A DNA stretch of 39,255 nt from an uncultured beta proteobacterium (GCA_903927295.1 CAIYMN010000122.1:1-39255), one strand, 5' to 3'. Shown: positions 25,499 to 33,815, counted from the stretch's first letter. Notes: generated by a model from the letters alone, not told the origin. Numbers and translations are program-made.

Positions 25499-25984
25499 TC
25501 AGACGAGCGCCGCGACTTTTTTCAGATCCTTGACAGCCTTGAGTACATCGTCGACATGACCCGGCACCTTAAGGCCACGCCATTCCTCTTTCAGGATGCC
25601 GTCGGATCCGATCAGGAAAGTACTGCGTTCGATACCCTTGACCTTCTTGCCATACATGATCTTGTTCTTGACGACACCGAACATGTGGCACATCTTCTCT
25701 TCAGTGTCGGCAATCAATTCAAATGGAAGTTCCAGCTTTGACTTGAACTCATCGTGCGATTTCATATTGTCGCGGGATACACCAAATACGGTGGCGCCGG
25801 CTTTCAGAAAATCCCGATATTTGTCACGGAACTGCATCGCCTCGGTCGTACAGCCTGGCGTGTTGTCCTTCGGGTAGAAGTAGAGGATGACGATTTTTCC
25901 GAGGTGAGAGGTGTTGGAGACTTTGATGCCACTGGTGGCATTCGATTCAAATTCAGGGATGGGTTTATTGACAACAATCGCCAT
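25499..25984 (-). CDS. bcp: Thiol peroxidase of the Bcp/PrxQ type
   Basis: This 161-residue protein is a PrxQ/Bcp peroxiredoxin that reduces hydrogen peroxide and organic peroxides in the cytoplasm. The peroxidatic Cys45 lies in YPKDNTPGCTTEAMQFRD; the conserved Thr and the Arg of FGVSRDN are also present. The resolving cysteine usually found five residues later (TEAC) is replaced by Met50, so it would act as a 1-Cys enzyme or use another cysteine, for example in EKMCHMFG. It is the first gene of a probable two-gene unit with the PIN/PhoH gene. A 146-bp gap separates it from the Mth938-like gene upstream on the same strand. Confidence 0.93.
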   Translation of the reverse strand: MAIVVNKPIPEFESNATSGIKVSNTSHLGKIVILYFYPKDNTPGCTTEAMQFRDKYRDFLKAGATVFGVSRDNMKSHDEFKSKLELPFELIADTEEKMCHMFGVVKNKIMYGKKVKGIERSTFLIGSDGILKEEWRGLKVPGHVDDVLKAVKDLKKVAALV

Positions 25985-26130
25985 GGTTCTTAAATCTCGT
26001 GTGACAGGATGCGTCGTTCTTTCAAGTCCTTGGCTCTATCAATTGACAGCGTTGCGGAGCCTGCGACCTCAGTCCAAGATTTTACCCTGAAAACGGTACG
26101 CGATAGCCGTCAATTGCGCCGGTGTTATCC

Positions 26131-26505
26131 CTAAGTCGATTCCATCAGCAGAGCGACGAGCACGGTGCGTCCTTCGCCAGCCAGGACGTTGTAGGTGCGG
26201 CAGGCGGCCTGCGTGTCCATGGTTTCAATTCCAATCTGTTTCTCAATCAAGGCTTTGATCCAGTGTCCCGGCGGAAAACGAATCGTTTGGCCACTGCCAA
26301 AGATGACCAACTCGGGATCGAGCGCGGCAAGTTGCGCGAAATGGCCGGCCTCAAGTTCCTCAAATCGCTTGCAATTCCAGGCAAAGCGTTCGCCGCGTGA
26401 GCCAATCACGACGCTGCTGGTGATTTTTTCACCGGCGACGCCGATCCAGTCGGGGCCGTAGCTGCCGATTGACTGCACGCCGATGATGTCGGGTTGAATC
26501 TTCAT
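26131..26505 (-). CDS. Mth938-like domain protein (DUF498)
   Basis: This 124-residue protein is a member of the DUF498/Mth938-like family, related to the mitochondrial complex I assembly factor NDUFAF3. Typical segments are QSIGSYGPDWIGVAGEKITS near the start, FGSGQTIRFPPGHWI in the middle and GIETMDTQAACRTYNVLAGE towards the end. Its function in bacteria is not established. The ATG at 26505-26503 opens the homologous part; the frame extends 23 codons upstream but into the control region shared with alaA. It is divergent from alaA with 59 bp between starts, so their promoters must overlap or lie very close. Confidence 0.83.
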   Translation of the reverse strand: MKIQPDIIGVQSIGSYGPDWIGVAGEKITSSVVIGSRGERFAWNCKRFEELEAGHFAQLAALDPELVIFGSGQTIRFPPGHWIKALIEKQIGIETMDTQAACRTYNVLAGEGRTVLVALLMEST

Positions 26506-26552
26506 GATGAGTTTGCGTGAATGCCGATGTCTTGCCGTGTCAACGGAGCCTG

Positions 26553-26559
26553 AAGGAGG
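26553..26559 (+). promoter_or_regulatory. Strong ribosome binding site deciding the alaA start
   Basis: AAGGAGG stands 5 bp before the ATG at 26565. A competing site, GGAGG (26607-26611), stands 4 bp before an in-frame TTG at 26616, which would give a protein that lines up with the start of E. coli AlaA. Confidence 0.5.
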
Positions 26560-26564
26560 GCGAA

Positions 26565-27842
26565 ATGTGGTCAAATTATAGGTTTCGCCTCATGCCAAGC
26601 GCGTCCGGAGGGACTTTGAAGACTATTCGAAAATCCAGCAAACTTGCCAACGTCTGTTACGACATACGTGGGCCGATCATGGATGCCGCCCGCCAGATGG
26701 AGGAGGAGGGGCACAAGATCATCAAACTCAACATCGGCAACCTGGCCGTCTTTGGATTCGACGCGCCGGAAGAAATCCAGCAGGACATGATCCGCAATTT
26801 GCCCAATTCGGCAGGCTACTCCGACAGCAAAGGCATTTTTGGCGCTCGCAAGGCGGTCATGCATTACACGCAGGAGCAGGGTATCCGCGGCGTTACGCTG
26901 GATGACATCTACCTGGGCAATGGTGCCAGCGAACTGATTGTGATGGCGACCAATGCCCTGCTTGACAATGGCGACGAATTGCTCCTGCCGTCACCTGACT
27001 ATCCGCTATGGACAGCCGCTGCCAGTCTCTCCGGTGGCACACCGGTGCACTACCTGTGCGATGAAGCCAAAGGCTGGATGCCGGATCTGGACGACATTCG
27101 TGCCAGGATCACCCCGCGCACCAAAGGCATTGTGGTGATCAACCCGAACAATCCGACGGGCGCACTCTATTCCGATGACATGCTCAAGGCCATTGTGCAA
27201 ATTGCCAGGGAACATGGACTGGTAATTTTTGCCGATGAGGTTTACGACAAGGTGCTTTACGACGGTGCACGCCACACGGCCATCGCCAGTCTGGCAGACG
27301 ATGTGCTGATGCTGACTTTCAATTCACTCTCCAAGAGTTACCGTTCCTGCGGTTACCGGGCTGGGTGGATGATCGTCTCGGGCGACAAGAAATCGGCGGT
27401 TGATTACATCGAGGGACTCAATATGCTCTCGAACATGCGGCTCTGTGCCAATGTGCCTGGACAATGGGCGATTCAGACTGCCCTGGGGGGCTACCAAAGC
27501 ATCAAAGACCTGGTTGCTGAAGGTGGGCGGCTGCGCCGCCAACGCGACTTGGCGTTTGAGTTGATCAGTGCCATTCCCGGTGTCACTTGCGTCAAGCCGA
27601 CGGCTGCGCTGTACATGTTTCCGCGGCTCGATCCCACGCTTTATCCGATTGCTGATGACCAGCAGTTCTTCCTGGAACTACTGCAGGAAACCCGTGTCAT
27701 GCTGGTGCAGGGGACAGGTTTTAACTGGCCGGCTCCAGACCATTTCCGGATCGTGTTCCTGCCACATGAAGACGACTTGCGCGAGGCCATTGGTCGCCTT
27801 GCCAAGTTCCTGGAAAGCTACCGCAAACGGCACAGCAACTGA
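26565..27842 (+). CDS. alaA: Alanine/pyruvate aminotransferase of the AlaA type
   Basis: This is a class I PLP-dependent aminotransferase that transfers the amino group between glutamate and pyruvate to make alanine. The match to E. coli AlaA is clear: KSSKLANVCYDIRGPIMDAA, VINPNNPTGALYS, the PLP-binding lysine in FNSLSKSYRSCGYRAGWM, and MRLCANVPGQWAIQTALGGY. The first segment after LKLNIG differs: GNLAVFGF here, GNPAPFGF in AlaA. From the ATG at 26565, chosen for its ribosome site, the protein has 425 residues with a 17-residue extension; from the TTG at 26616 it has 408 and aligns with AlaA from the first residue. hom starts 21 bp after the stop, so amino acid synthesis genes appear to form one operon. 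Confidence 0.87.
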   Translation: MWSNYRFRLMPSASGGTLKTIRKSSKLANVCYDIRGPIMDAARQMEEEGHKIIKLNIGNLAVFGFDAPEEIQQDMIRNLPNSAGYSDSKGIFGARKAVMHYTQEQGIRGVTLDDIYLGNGASELIVMATNALLDNGDELLLPSPDYPLWTAAASLSGGTPVHYLCDEAKGWMPDLDDIRARITPRTKGIVVINPNNPTGALYSDDMLKAIVQIAREHGLVIFADEVYDKVLYDGARHTAIASLADDVLMLTFNSLSKSYRSCGYRAGWMIVSGDKKSAVDYIEGLNMLSNMRLCANVPGQWAIQTALGGYQSIKDLVAEGGRLRRQRDLAFELISAIPGVTCVKPTAALYMFPRLDPTLYPIADDQQFFLELLQETRVMLVQGTGFNWPAPDHFRIVFLPHEDDLREAIGRLAKFLESYRKRHSN

Positions 27843-27863
27843 ATTAACAACAAGCGAATTATT

Positions 27864-29210
27864 ATGAAACCGATTCAAGTAGGTCTCCTCGGCATGGGCG
27901 TCGTCGGCTCCGGCACGTTCAACGTATTGCGCCGCAATCAGCAGGAAATCATGCGTCGCGCTGGTCGTGGCATCGAGATCAGCATGGTGGCCGATCTCGA
28001 CCAGGCACGGGTGCAGGCGCTCGTTGGTAGCGGTGTCACGGTCGTCAATGACGCACGTGCCGTCATTGCCAACCCCGATATCGACATTGTGATTGAGCTC
28101 ATTGGTGGCTACGGGATTGCCAAAGACCTGGTCATGGAGGCGATTGCGGCCGGCAAACATGTGGTGACGGCCAACAAGGCTTTGCTGGCTGTGCATGGAA
28201 CCGAGATCTTTGCTGCGGCATCCAAAAGAGGTGTAATGGTTGCGTTTGAAGCGGCTGTGGCGGGTGGCATCCCGATCATCAAGGCGCTGCGTGAAGGCCT
28301 GACCGCCAATCGCATTCAATGGATTGCCGGCATCATCAACGGCACAACCAACTTCATCCTGTCCGAGATGCGCGACAAGGGGCTCGATTTTGATGTGGTT
28401 CTGAAGGAAGCTCAGCGTCTGGGGTATGCAGAAGCCGATCCGACCTTCGATATCGAGGGTATCGATGCTGCGCACAAGGCGACGATCATGTCGGCCATCG
28501 GTTTCGGCGTTCCTGTGCAGTTTGAAAAAGCCTACGTCGAGGGCATTACGAAACTTGCTGGGGCTGACATCCGGTACGCCGAACAACTCGGCTACCGTAT
28601 CAAATTGTTGGGCATCACCAAGCGCCGGGTTGCCGATCCGAAGAAGAACACTGCGGCCGGCATCGAACTGCGCGTTCATCCGAGCCTGGTGCCCACCAAA
28701 CGCTTGATTGCCAATGTGGAAGGTGCCATGAACGCTGTCATGGTGCAGGGCGATGCTGTTGGCACAACGCTCTACTATGGCAAGGGAGCCGGGTCGGAAC
28801 CGACTGCCAGCGCCGTGATTGCGGATCTGGTCGACATAACGCGCTTGCATACGGCCGATCCGCTCAATCGCGTGCCACACCTGGCGTTCCAGCCCAATGC
28901 GATGAGCGATCTGAACGTGCTTCCCATGAGTGAGGTCGTGACAAGTTACTACCTGCGCCTGCGCGTCGCCGATGAGGCCGGCGTGCTCGCTCGCGTGACC
29001 GGTATCCTGGCGTCCCTCAATATCAGTATCGATGCCATGCTGCAGCGCGAGGCCGACGAAGTAGCTGGCGAAGGCGCGACCCAGACCGACCTCATCATTC
29101 TCACGCACGACTGCGTGGAGGCCGACATGAACTCCGCCCTGGCGCAGATGCAGACGCTGGCAACCGTGCTGGCCCCCATCATCCGTATCCGCAAGGAAGA
29201 GTTGGCCTGA
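27864..29210 (+). CDS. hom: Homoserine dehydrogenase with C-terminal ACT domain
   Basis: This 448-residue enzyme reduces aspartate semialdehyde to homoserine, the branch point to threonine and methionine. The NAD(P)-binding start GLLGMGVVGSGTFNVLRR, the substrate segment AGIINGTTNFILSEMRDKG and EADPTFDIEGIDAAHKATI are typical. The C-terminal ACT domain (about 355-435, starting LRLRVADEAGVLARVTGILA) usually mediates feedback inhibition by threonine. It is a monofunctional enzyme with no aspartokinase part. Its TGA overlaps the thrC ATG as TGATG. No attenuator or leader peptide was seen upstream. Confidence 0.96.
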   Translation: MKPIQVGLLGMGVVGSGTFNVLRRNQQEIMRRAGRGIEISMVADLDQARVQALVGSGVTVVNDARAVIANPDIDIVIELIGGYGIAKDLVMEAIAAGKHVVTANKALLAVHGTEIFAAASKRGVMVAFEAAVAGGIPIIKALREGLTANRIQWIAGIINGTTNFILSEMRDKGLDFDVVLKEAQRLGYAEADPTFDIEGIDAAHKATIMSAIGFGVPVQFEKAYVEGITKLAGADIRYAEQLGYRIKLLGITKRRVADPKKNTAAGIELRVHPSLVPTKRLIANVEGAMNAVMVQGDAVGTTLYYGKGAGSEPTASAVIADLVDITRLHTADPLNRVPHLAFQPNAMSDLNVLPMSEVVTSYYLRLRVADEAGVLARVTGILASLNISIDAMLQREADEVAGEGATQTDLIILTHDCVEADMNSALAQMQTLATVLAPIIRIRKEELA

Positions 29211-30673
29211 TGAAGTACTGCTCGACGCGCGCACTCGCCCAGGATCTGGCGGGGCGCAAGCATTTTTGTGAAATCCTGCTTGAAGGGCTGGCGCCTGATG
29301 GGGGTCTGTACCTGCCGGAATACTACCCCCAGGTCGATCAGGCTGAAATCGCGCGCTGGCGCACGGTCTACCAGCAGCAGGGTTATGCCGCACTCGCCTT
29401 TGAGGTGCTGTCGCTCTATATCGACGACATTCCTGCCGTGGAACTCAGAGCGATTTGCGACAAGACCTACACGCAGGCCATTTTCGGCACGCCGCAGATT
29501 GTGCCGTTGACGAAACTACAGAACGCCGACACACCAACAGGGCAGGCACCTTTGTTCTTGCAGGCACTGTCGAATGGCCCGACGCTGGCCTTCAAGGACA
29601 TGGCCATGCAGTTGTTGGGTAACCTGTTTGAATTTGAGCTGGCGCGTCGCGGCGAGCAACTCAATATCCTGGGTGCCACCAGCGGAGATACTGGCAGCGC
29701 GGCCGAGTACGCGATGCGTGGCAAGAAGGGCGTGCGGGTCTTCATGACCAGTCCGCTGGGGCGCATGAGTCCGTTCCAGCAGGCGCAGATGTTCAGCCTG
29801 CAAGATGACAATATTCACAACATCGCGGTTGAGGGTGTTTTCGATGACTGTCAGGACATGGTCAAGGCCGTCTCGAACGACCTCGATTTCAAGCGCCAGT
29901 ACAAAATCGGGACCGTCAATTCCATCAACTGGGCGCGCCTGATGGCTCAGGTTGTCTATTACTTTGCCGGTTATTTCCAGGCAACGACAAGCAATTCCGA
30001 GAAGGTCAGTTTTACCGTGCCATCTGGCAACTTTGGAAACGTCTGTGCTGGCCACGTGGCGCGCATGATGGGCCTGCCGATTGCTGCGCTGGTCGTTGCG
30101 ACCAACGAGAACGACGTGCTCGACGAGTTCTTCCGCAGCGGTGTCTACCGCGTGCGCAGCAGCACCGACACGCACGAGACATCGAGCCCCTCGATGGATA
30201 TTTCGAAGGCATCGAATTTCGAGCGATTTGTGTTTGACCTGCTGGGCCGTGACGGCGCGCGCCTGAAGGCCCTGTTTGGCACAGAACTGGCGCAGACCGG
30301 TCGTTTCGATCTGAGCGCCGATCCAGCTTTTGGCAAAGCCGCGACAGCCTATGGCTTTCAAAGCGGCAAGAGCACGCACAGGGATCGCCTGGATACGATT
30401 CGCAGTACCTTTGAACGCTTTGGCGTACTGATTGACACCCACACGGCCGATGCGCTCAAGGTGGCCGGCGAGCACCGGGAGCCGGGTGTGCCAATGATTG
30501 TCCTGGAGACCGCATTGCCTATCAAGTTTGCCGCCACCATCGTCGAAGCGTTGGGGCGCGAGCCGGATCGGCCACCTCAGTTTGCAGGCATTGAAGCATT
30601 GCCCAAGAAGGTGACCCGGATGGCGGCCGATCCGGCCGCCATCAAGACCTACATTGCGCAGCACTGCAGATGA
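29210..30673 (+). CDS. thrC: Threonine synthase
   Basis: This 487-residue PLP enzyme converts O-phosphohomoserine to threonine. The N-terminal domain has FCEILLEGLAPDGGLYLPE; the PLP lysine is K129 in PTLAFKDMAMQLLG; and GATSGDTGSAAEYAMRGKKG and SFTVPSGNFGNVCAGHVARM bind the cofactor phosphate and substrate. Length and layout match the long (proteobacterial/fungal) ThrC class. It overlaps hom by one base and mobB by four. Homoserine kinase, which supplies its substrate, is not in the window, so thrB must be elsewhere. Confidence 0.96.
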   Translation: MKYCSTRALAQDLAGRKHFCEILLEGLAPDGGLYLPEYYPQVDQAEIARWRTVYQQQGYAALAFEVLSLYIDDIPAVELRAICDKTYTQAIFGTPQIVPLTKLQNADTPTGQAPLFLQALSNGPTLAFKDMAMQLLGNLFEFELARRGEQLNILGATSGDTGSAAEYAMRGKKGVRVFMTSPLGRMSPFQQAQMFSLQDDNIHNIAVEGVFDDCQDMVKAVSNDLDFKRQYKIGTVNSINWARLMAQVVYYFAGYFQATTSNSEKVSFTVPSGNFGNVCAGHVARMMGLPIAALVVATNENDVLDEFFRSGVYRVRSSTDTHETSSPSMDISKASNFERFVFDLLGRDGARLKALFGTELAQTGRFDLSADPAFGKAATAYGFQSGKSTHRDRLDTIRSTFERFGVLIDTHTADALKVAGEHREPGVPMIVLETALPIKFAATIVEALGREPDRPPQFAGIEALPKKVTRMAADPAAIKTYIAQHCR

Positions 30674-31215
30674 AGGTTGTTGGCTTTGCCGGATATTCTG
30701 GCTCGGGAAAGACGACGCTGGTGGAGCGGCTGATTCCGGCATTTCGGCTCAAAGGCCGCCGCATATCGGTGGTCAAGCACGCGCACCACTGCTTTGATAT
30801 TGACCATGCTGGCAAGGACACGCACCGGCACCGTGAGGCTGGTGCTTTCGAAGTCGTGGTTGCATCGGACAAACGATTGGCATTGATGCGCGAGTTTGAA
30901 CAGCCGGTGCGTCTTTCTGTCCATCATCTGATCGCTGAACTCTATGAAGGCGTTGACTGGGTGCTGGTCGAAGGCTTCAAGGATTCGGATCTGCTCAAGA
31001 TTGAAGTCTGGCGCGAGCGTGCAGAGAAGCCAGCACGTTATCTCGATGATGATTTCATTGTCGCCATCGCAACCGATTCACCGGATCGGCTCCCGCACCC
31101 GACATTGCGTCCGGTGCTGGACCTCAATGACGCCGAGGCGATAGTGAATTGGCTCATGACCAATGAATCCCGTTTTGACTATCGCCCAGAGACTCTTGCC
31201 GGGGTCACTCTGTGA
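30670..31215 (+). CDS. mobB: Molybdopterin-guanine dinucleotide biosynthesis adapter MobB
   Basis: This 181-residue protein is MobB, a GTP-binding partner of MobA in making the guanine dinucleotide form of molybdenum cofactor. The start carries the P-loop GYSGSGKTTL (8-17), then VVKHAHHCFDIDHAGKDTHR, a conserved His/Asp-rich motif, and VDWVLVEGFKDSDLLKIEVW. The start ATG overlaps the thrC stop (ATGA) and the stop overlaps the moeA GTG, so this gene bridges threonine synthesis and cofactor synthesis. mobA is not in the window. Confidence 0.92.
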   Translation: MKVVGFAGYSGSGKTTLVERLIPAFRLKGRRISVVKHAHHCFDIDHAGKDTHRHREAGAFEVVVASDKRLALMREFEQPVRLSVHHLIAELYEGVDWVLVEGFKDSDLLKIEVWRERAEKPARYLDDDFIVAIATDSPDRLPHPTLRPVLDLNDAEAIVNWLMTNESRFDYRPETLAGVTL

Positions 31216-32438
31216 TACAGCAGAGACCGCTCAGACCGCTGGATGAGGCGCTGGCGCAATTGATGCAATGTGCCGAGGCCTTGACCGAACAGGAAGTGCT
31301 CAGTACTTTCGATGCCGATGGTCGTGTGCTGGCGCAGGATATCGTCTCGGCGCTACAGGTCCCGCCACAGGACAACAGTTCCATGGATGGCTACGCCGTG
31401 CGCTGCGCTGATCTGTCCCAGGGCACAAGGGTATTGCCCGTGACGCAGCGGATCGCAGCGGGTAGCGCGGGCGTGGCACTTGCTCCCTTCAGCGCGGCGC
31501 GCATCTTCACCGGCGCTCCGATTCCCGAAGGCGCTGATGCTGTCATCATGCAGGAGGACTGTGAGGCCGTGGCTGGAGAGAGTGTGCGGATCAAAGCGAC
31601 TGCGTTGCCGGGCCAGTGGATACGCCGCGCTGGCGAAGATATTGCCGCGGGGTCCGTTGTCCTCGCAAAAGGGGACAGGCTTACGCCTGCGGCCCTGGGG
31701 CTTGCTGCAAGTATTGGCATGAGTAGCCTGACAGTTGTGCGGCGACCCCGAGTGGCCCTGTTTTCGACCGGCGACGAACTGGTCATGCCGGGCGATATCG
31801 CTCCGCAGCAGATGAAGCCGGGCAGCATCTACAACTCGAACCGTTTCTTTCTGCGCGCCCTGCTGCAGCGCCTGGGTTGTGAGGTGAGCGACCTGGGCAT
31901 CGTGCCGGACCGGTTTGAGGCCACAGTGCAGGCATTGCAGCACGCTGCACGAGGGCATGACCTGATCCTGACCAGCGGTGGTGTTTCGGTGGGTGAAGAA
32001 GACCACATCAAACCTGCTGTGCAGGCGCTGGGCACGCTTGACTTGTGGAACCTTGCCATCAAGCCGGGCAAGCCATTTGCTTATGGGCGAGTCCAGGAGG
32101 CGCACTTCATCGGACTGCCAGGCAATCCGGTGTCGAGCTTTGTGACTTTTCTGGTTTTGGTGCGCCCCTTTCTGATGCGCTTGCAGGGGGCTCGGCAAGT
32201 GGCAGTCAATTCCATCGCCATGCCAGCCCACTTCGCCCTGCCCAAAGCAGACAAGCGGCGCGAGTTCCTGCGCGCAAGGCGCAATGCGCAAGGTGGGGTG
32301 GACCTGTTTGGCAATCAGAGTTCCGGCGTCCTGACCTCGGCGGTCTGGGCCGATGGCCTGGTCGACAACCCGCCAGGCACGGCCATTGCGCATGGTGACA
32401 TGGTTCGGTTTATTCCATTGTTGGAGATGCTGGGATGA
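31212..32438 (+). CDS. moeA: Molybdopterin molybdenumtransferase MoeA
   Basis: This 408-residue enzyme inserts molybdate into adenylated molybdopterin. Seen are PPQDNSSMDGYAVRCADL near the N terminus, RIFTGAPIPEGADAVIMQED, VALFSTGDELVMPGD, the MoCF motif TSGGVSVGEEDHIKPAVQAL, and LPGNPVSSFVTFLVL. The start is a GTG that overlaps the mobB stop by 4 bp (GTGA), and the stop overlaps the moaD ATG in the same way. Length is normal for the family. Confidence 0.95.
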   Translation: MIQQRPLRPLDEALAQLMQCAEALTEQEVLSTFDADGRVLAQDIVSALQVPPQDNSSMDGYAVRCADLSQGTRVLPVTQRIAAGSAGVALAPFSAARIFTGAPIPEGADAVIMQEDCEAVAGESVRIKATALPGQWIRRAGEDIAAGSVVLAKGDRLTPAALGLAASIGMSSLTVVRRPRVALFSTGDELVMPGDIAPQQMKPGSIYNSNRFFLRALLQRLGCEVSDLGIVPDRFEATVQALQHAARGHDLILTSGGVSVGEEDHIKPAVQALGTLDLWNLAIKPGKPFAYGRVQEAHFIGLPGNPVSSFVTFLVLVRPFLMRLQGARQVAVNSIAMPAHFALPKADKRREFLRARRNAQGGVDLFGNQSSGVLTSAVWADGLVDNPPGTAIAHGDMVRFIPLLEMLG

Positions 32439-32686
32439 AAGTGGAGCTCAGATATTTCGCATCGATCCGTGAAACCGTAGGCGTCGCCGCCGAATCGGTC
32501 GAGACGACGGCCGCTACGCTGGCCGCGCTACGCGACGAGCTGATTGCAATGGATGAGCCTCATGCCCAGGCGTTGGCGCGCGGTCGAGCCTTGCGTATGG
32601 CGCTCAACCAGGTCATGTGCAGAGAAACCGCCTGTCTGCAAGAGGGTGCGGAAGTGGCCTTCTTTCCGCCGGTCACGGGCGGTTGA
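32435..32686 (+). CDS. moaD: Molybdopterin synthase small subunit MoaD
   Basis: This 83-residue ubiquitin-fold sulfur carrier starts MKVELRYFASIRETVG and ends in PPVTGG. The terminal Gly-Gly is adenylated and turned into the thiocarboxylate that donates sulfur to precursor Z. The core NQVMCRETACLQEGAEVAFF is typical. The ATG overlaps the moeA stop (ATGA). It pairs with MoaE, encoded 7 bp downstream. Confidence 0.92.
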   Translation: MKVELRYFASIRETVGVAAESVETTAATLAALRDELIAMDEPHAQALARGRALRMALNQVMCRETACLQEGAEVAFFPPVTGG

Positions 32687-32693
32687 GTTGAGA

Positions 32694-33206
32694 ATGGCTT
32701 CAGCTTCATCCGCCACGGCGCGCGTTCGCATCCAGTCGCAGGATTTTGACCTTGGCGCTGAAGTTGCGGCCTTGCGTGGCGGTCATGCCGGCATCGGTGC
32801 CGTCTGCAGCTTTATCGGAACCGTGCGCGACCGTCACGCCGCGACACCGGGCACCGCTGAGGCGGAACCAGTCCTGTCGATGGAACTGGAGCACTACCCC
32901 GGAATGACGGAGAAGGCGATCGAGGCCATGATTGACCAGGCGCTGCTGCGTTTTGATATCTTTGATGCCCGGGTCATTCACCGCGTTGGCCTGCTGCAAG
33001 CCTTGGATCAGATCGTGCTGGTGGCTGTTGCCTCCAGGCACCGTCACGACAGCTTTGCCGCCTGCGAGTTCCTGATGGACTATCTCAAAACCCAGGCGCC
33101 GTTCTGGAAGAAGGAGCACACGCCGCAGGGTACGCGCTGGGTTGACGCGCGCGTCGCCGACGACGCGGCATTGGCGCGCTGGGGTATTTCGGCGTCCAAT
33201 CTCTGA
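32694..33206 (+). CDS. moaE: Molybdopterin synthase catalytic subunit MoaE
   Basis: This 170-residue protein is MoaE, which with MoaD converts cyclic pyranopterin monophosphate to molybdopterin. Motifs include CSFIGTVRD, LSMELEHYPGMTEKAIEAMI, VIHRVGLLQALDQIVLVAVA, SRHRHDSFAACEFLMDYLKT and the lysine-rich catalytic APFWKKEHTPQGTRWVDA. The ATG at 32694 is 7 bp after moaD; the frame is open further upstream but overlaps moaD in another phase. It is the last gene of the run from alaA and is convergent, with 5 bp between stops, with the gene at 33212. Confidence 0.94.
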   Translation: MASASSATARVRIQSQDFDLGAEVAALRGGHAGIGAVCSFIGTVRDRHAATPGTAEAEPVLSMELEHYPGMTEKAIEAMIDQALLRFDIFDARVIHRVGLLQALDQIVLVAVASRHRHDSFAACEFLMDYLKTQAPFWKKEHTPQGTRWVDARVADDAALARWGISASNL

Positions 33207-33211
33207 GTTCC

Positions 33212-33778
33212 TCAATTCAGGTACTGGGGCGGTTTGGCGTTGGCGAAGACGTCTGTCAAAAGGGGGTCTTCGGGTGCATCGGTACGGTCCAGTGTGATGC
33301 CCCAATCGGCTTGCTGCAGTGCAGCTTCCAGCAGATGCATGAAGCCGTGCAGCAGGTCCTGCCCCAGTGTCACCTCAAAATGGCGTTTCGCAGCGGTGCC
33401 TGCACTATCTTCTTCAAACCCGATTCGCAGGGCACCGCCGTCGCAGACGGTGATATTGACACGAGTGGCCAGCAGCGGTGCGTCTCCGATCGGCAGGCTG
33501 GCTGCCTGGCCGTTGAACGGCGTGCTGAAGTCAGCGTTTTGCAGCAATTCCTGCTTCTTGAGCCGCGTCAGTGCGTCACGGTCGACGCCGTCGTGACTGA
33601 CGCCCGGGCTCTGATCGGCTACCAGATCGGTCGTGATCTTGAGCATGTGGGGAAACAGGTTTCTGACCATGCGGCGCGTCAGCCAAAGGCGCAACTCCTC
33701 ACCAGCGAGCGTATTCATGCGCACCAGAATACGGTCGTGTTCCAGAACATAGCTTGCCTGCAACTGGTGGATGGTCAT
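33212..33778 (-). CDS. Uncharacterised protein, possibly translated from a leaderless mRNA
   Basis: I do not recognise a named domain in this 188-residue protein. It has no signal peptide or membrane helix, one cysteine, and a mix of strands and helices: an N-terminal strand-rich part ([20 protein letters not shown]), a helical, basic segment ([20 protein letters not shown]), a middle with [19 protein letters not shown] and a C-terminal helix near [19 protein letters not shown]. It reads like a cytoplasmic protein. A good sigma-70 promoter ends only 6 bp before the ATG, so the mRNA would begin at or next to the start codon. It diverges from clpB and converges on moaE. Codon use looks like its neighbours, so it is probably a resident gene. 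Confidence 0.82.
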   Translation of the reverse strand: MTIHQLQASYVLEHDRILVRMNTLAGEELRLWLTRRMVRNLFPHMLKITTDLVADQSPGVSHDGVDRDALTRLKKQELLQNADFSTPFNGQAASLPIGDAPLLATRVNITVCDGGALRIGFEEDSAGTAAKRHFEVTLGQDLLHGFMHLLEAALQQADWGITLDRTDAPEDPLLTDVFANAKPPQYLN

Positions 33779-33784
33779 GGTTTG

Positions 33785-33812
33785 ATTTTAGTCAGACCTG
33801 CCCAGTTGCCAA
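33785..33812 (-). promoter_or_regulatory. Predicted sigma-70 promoter with no room for a leader
   Basis: On the minus strand TTGGCA (33812-33807), a 16-bp spacer and TAAAAT (33790-33785) give five matches in each hexamer. Only 6 bp separate the -10 box from the ATG of the gene ending at 33212. Confidence 0.55.
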
Positions 33813-33815
33813 GGA

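Noticed and set aside
26538-26543. Perfect minus-strand TTGACA before the Mth938-like gene as its -35 box
   Set aside because: At 16-18 bp spacing the -10 position reads TCACGC or similar, which is not a usable -10 box.
27843-27863. Threonine attenuator or riboswitch before hom
   Set aside because: Only 21 bp separate alaA and hom; there is no room for a leader peptide or structured RNA.
27678-29393. Minus-strand open frame of 571 codons opposite alaA-hom-thrC
   Set aside because: It spans three genes and has a composition typical of antisense frames, without a ribosome site or recognisable domain.
29516-30742. Minus-strand open frame of 408 codons opposite thrC
   Set aside because: Antisense shadow of a conserved gene, with no start context and no domain.
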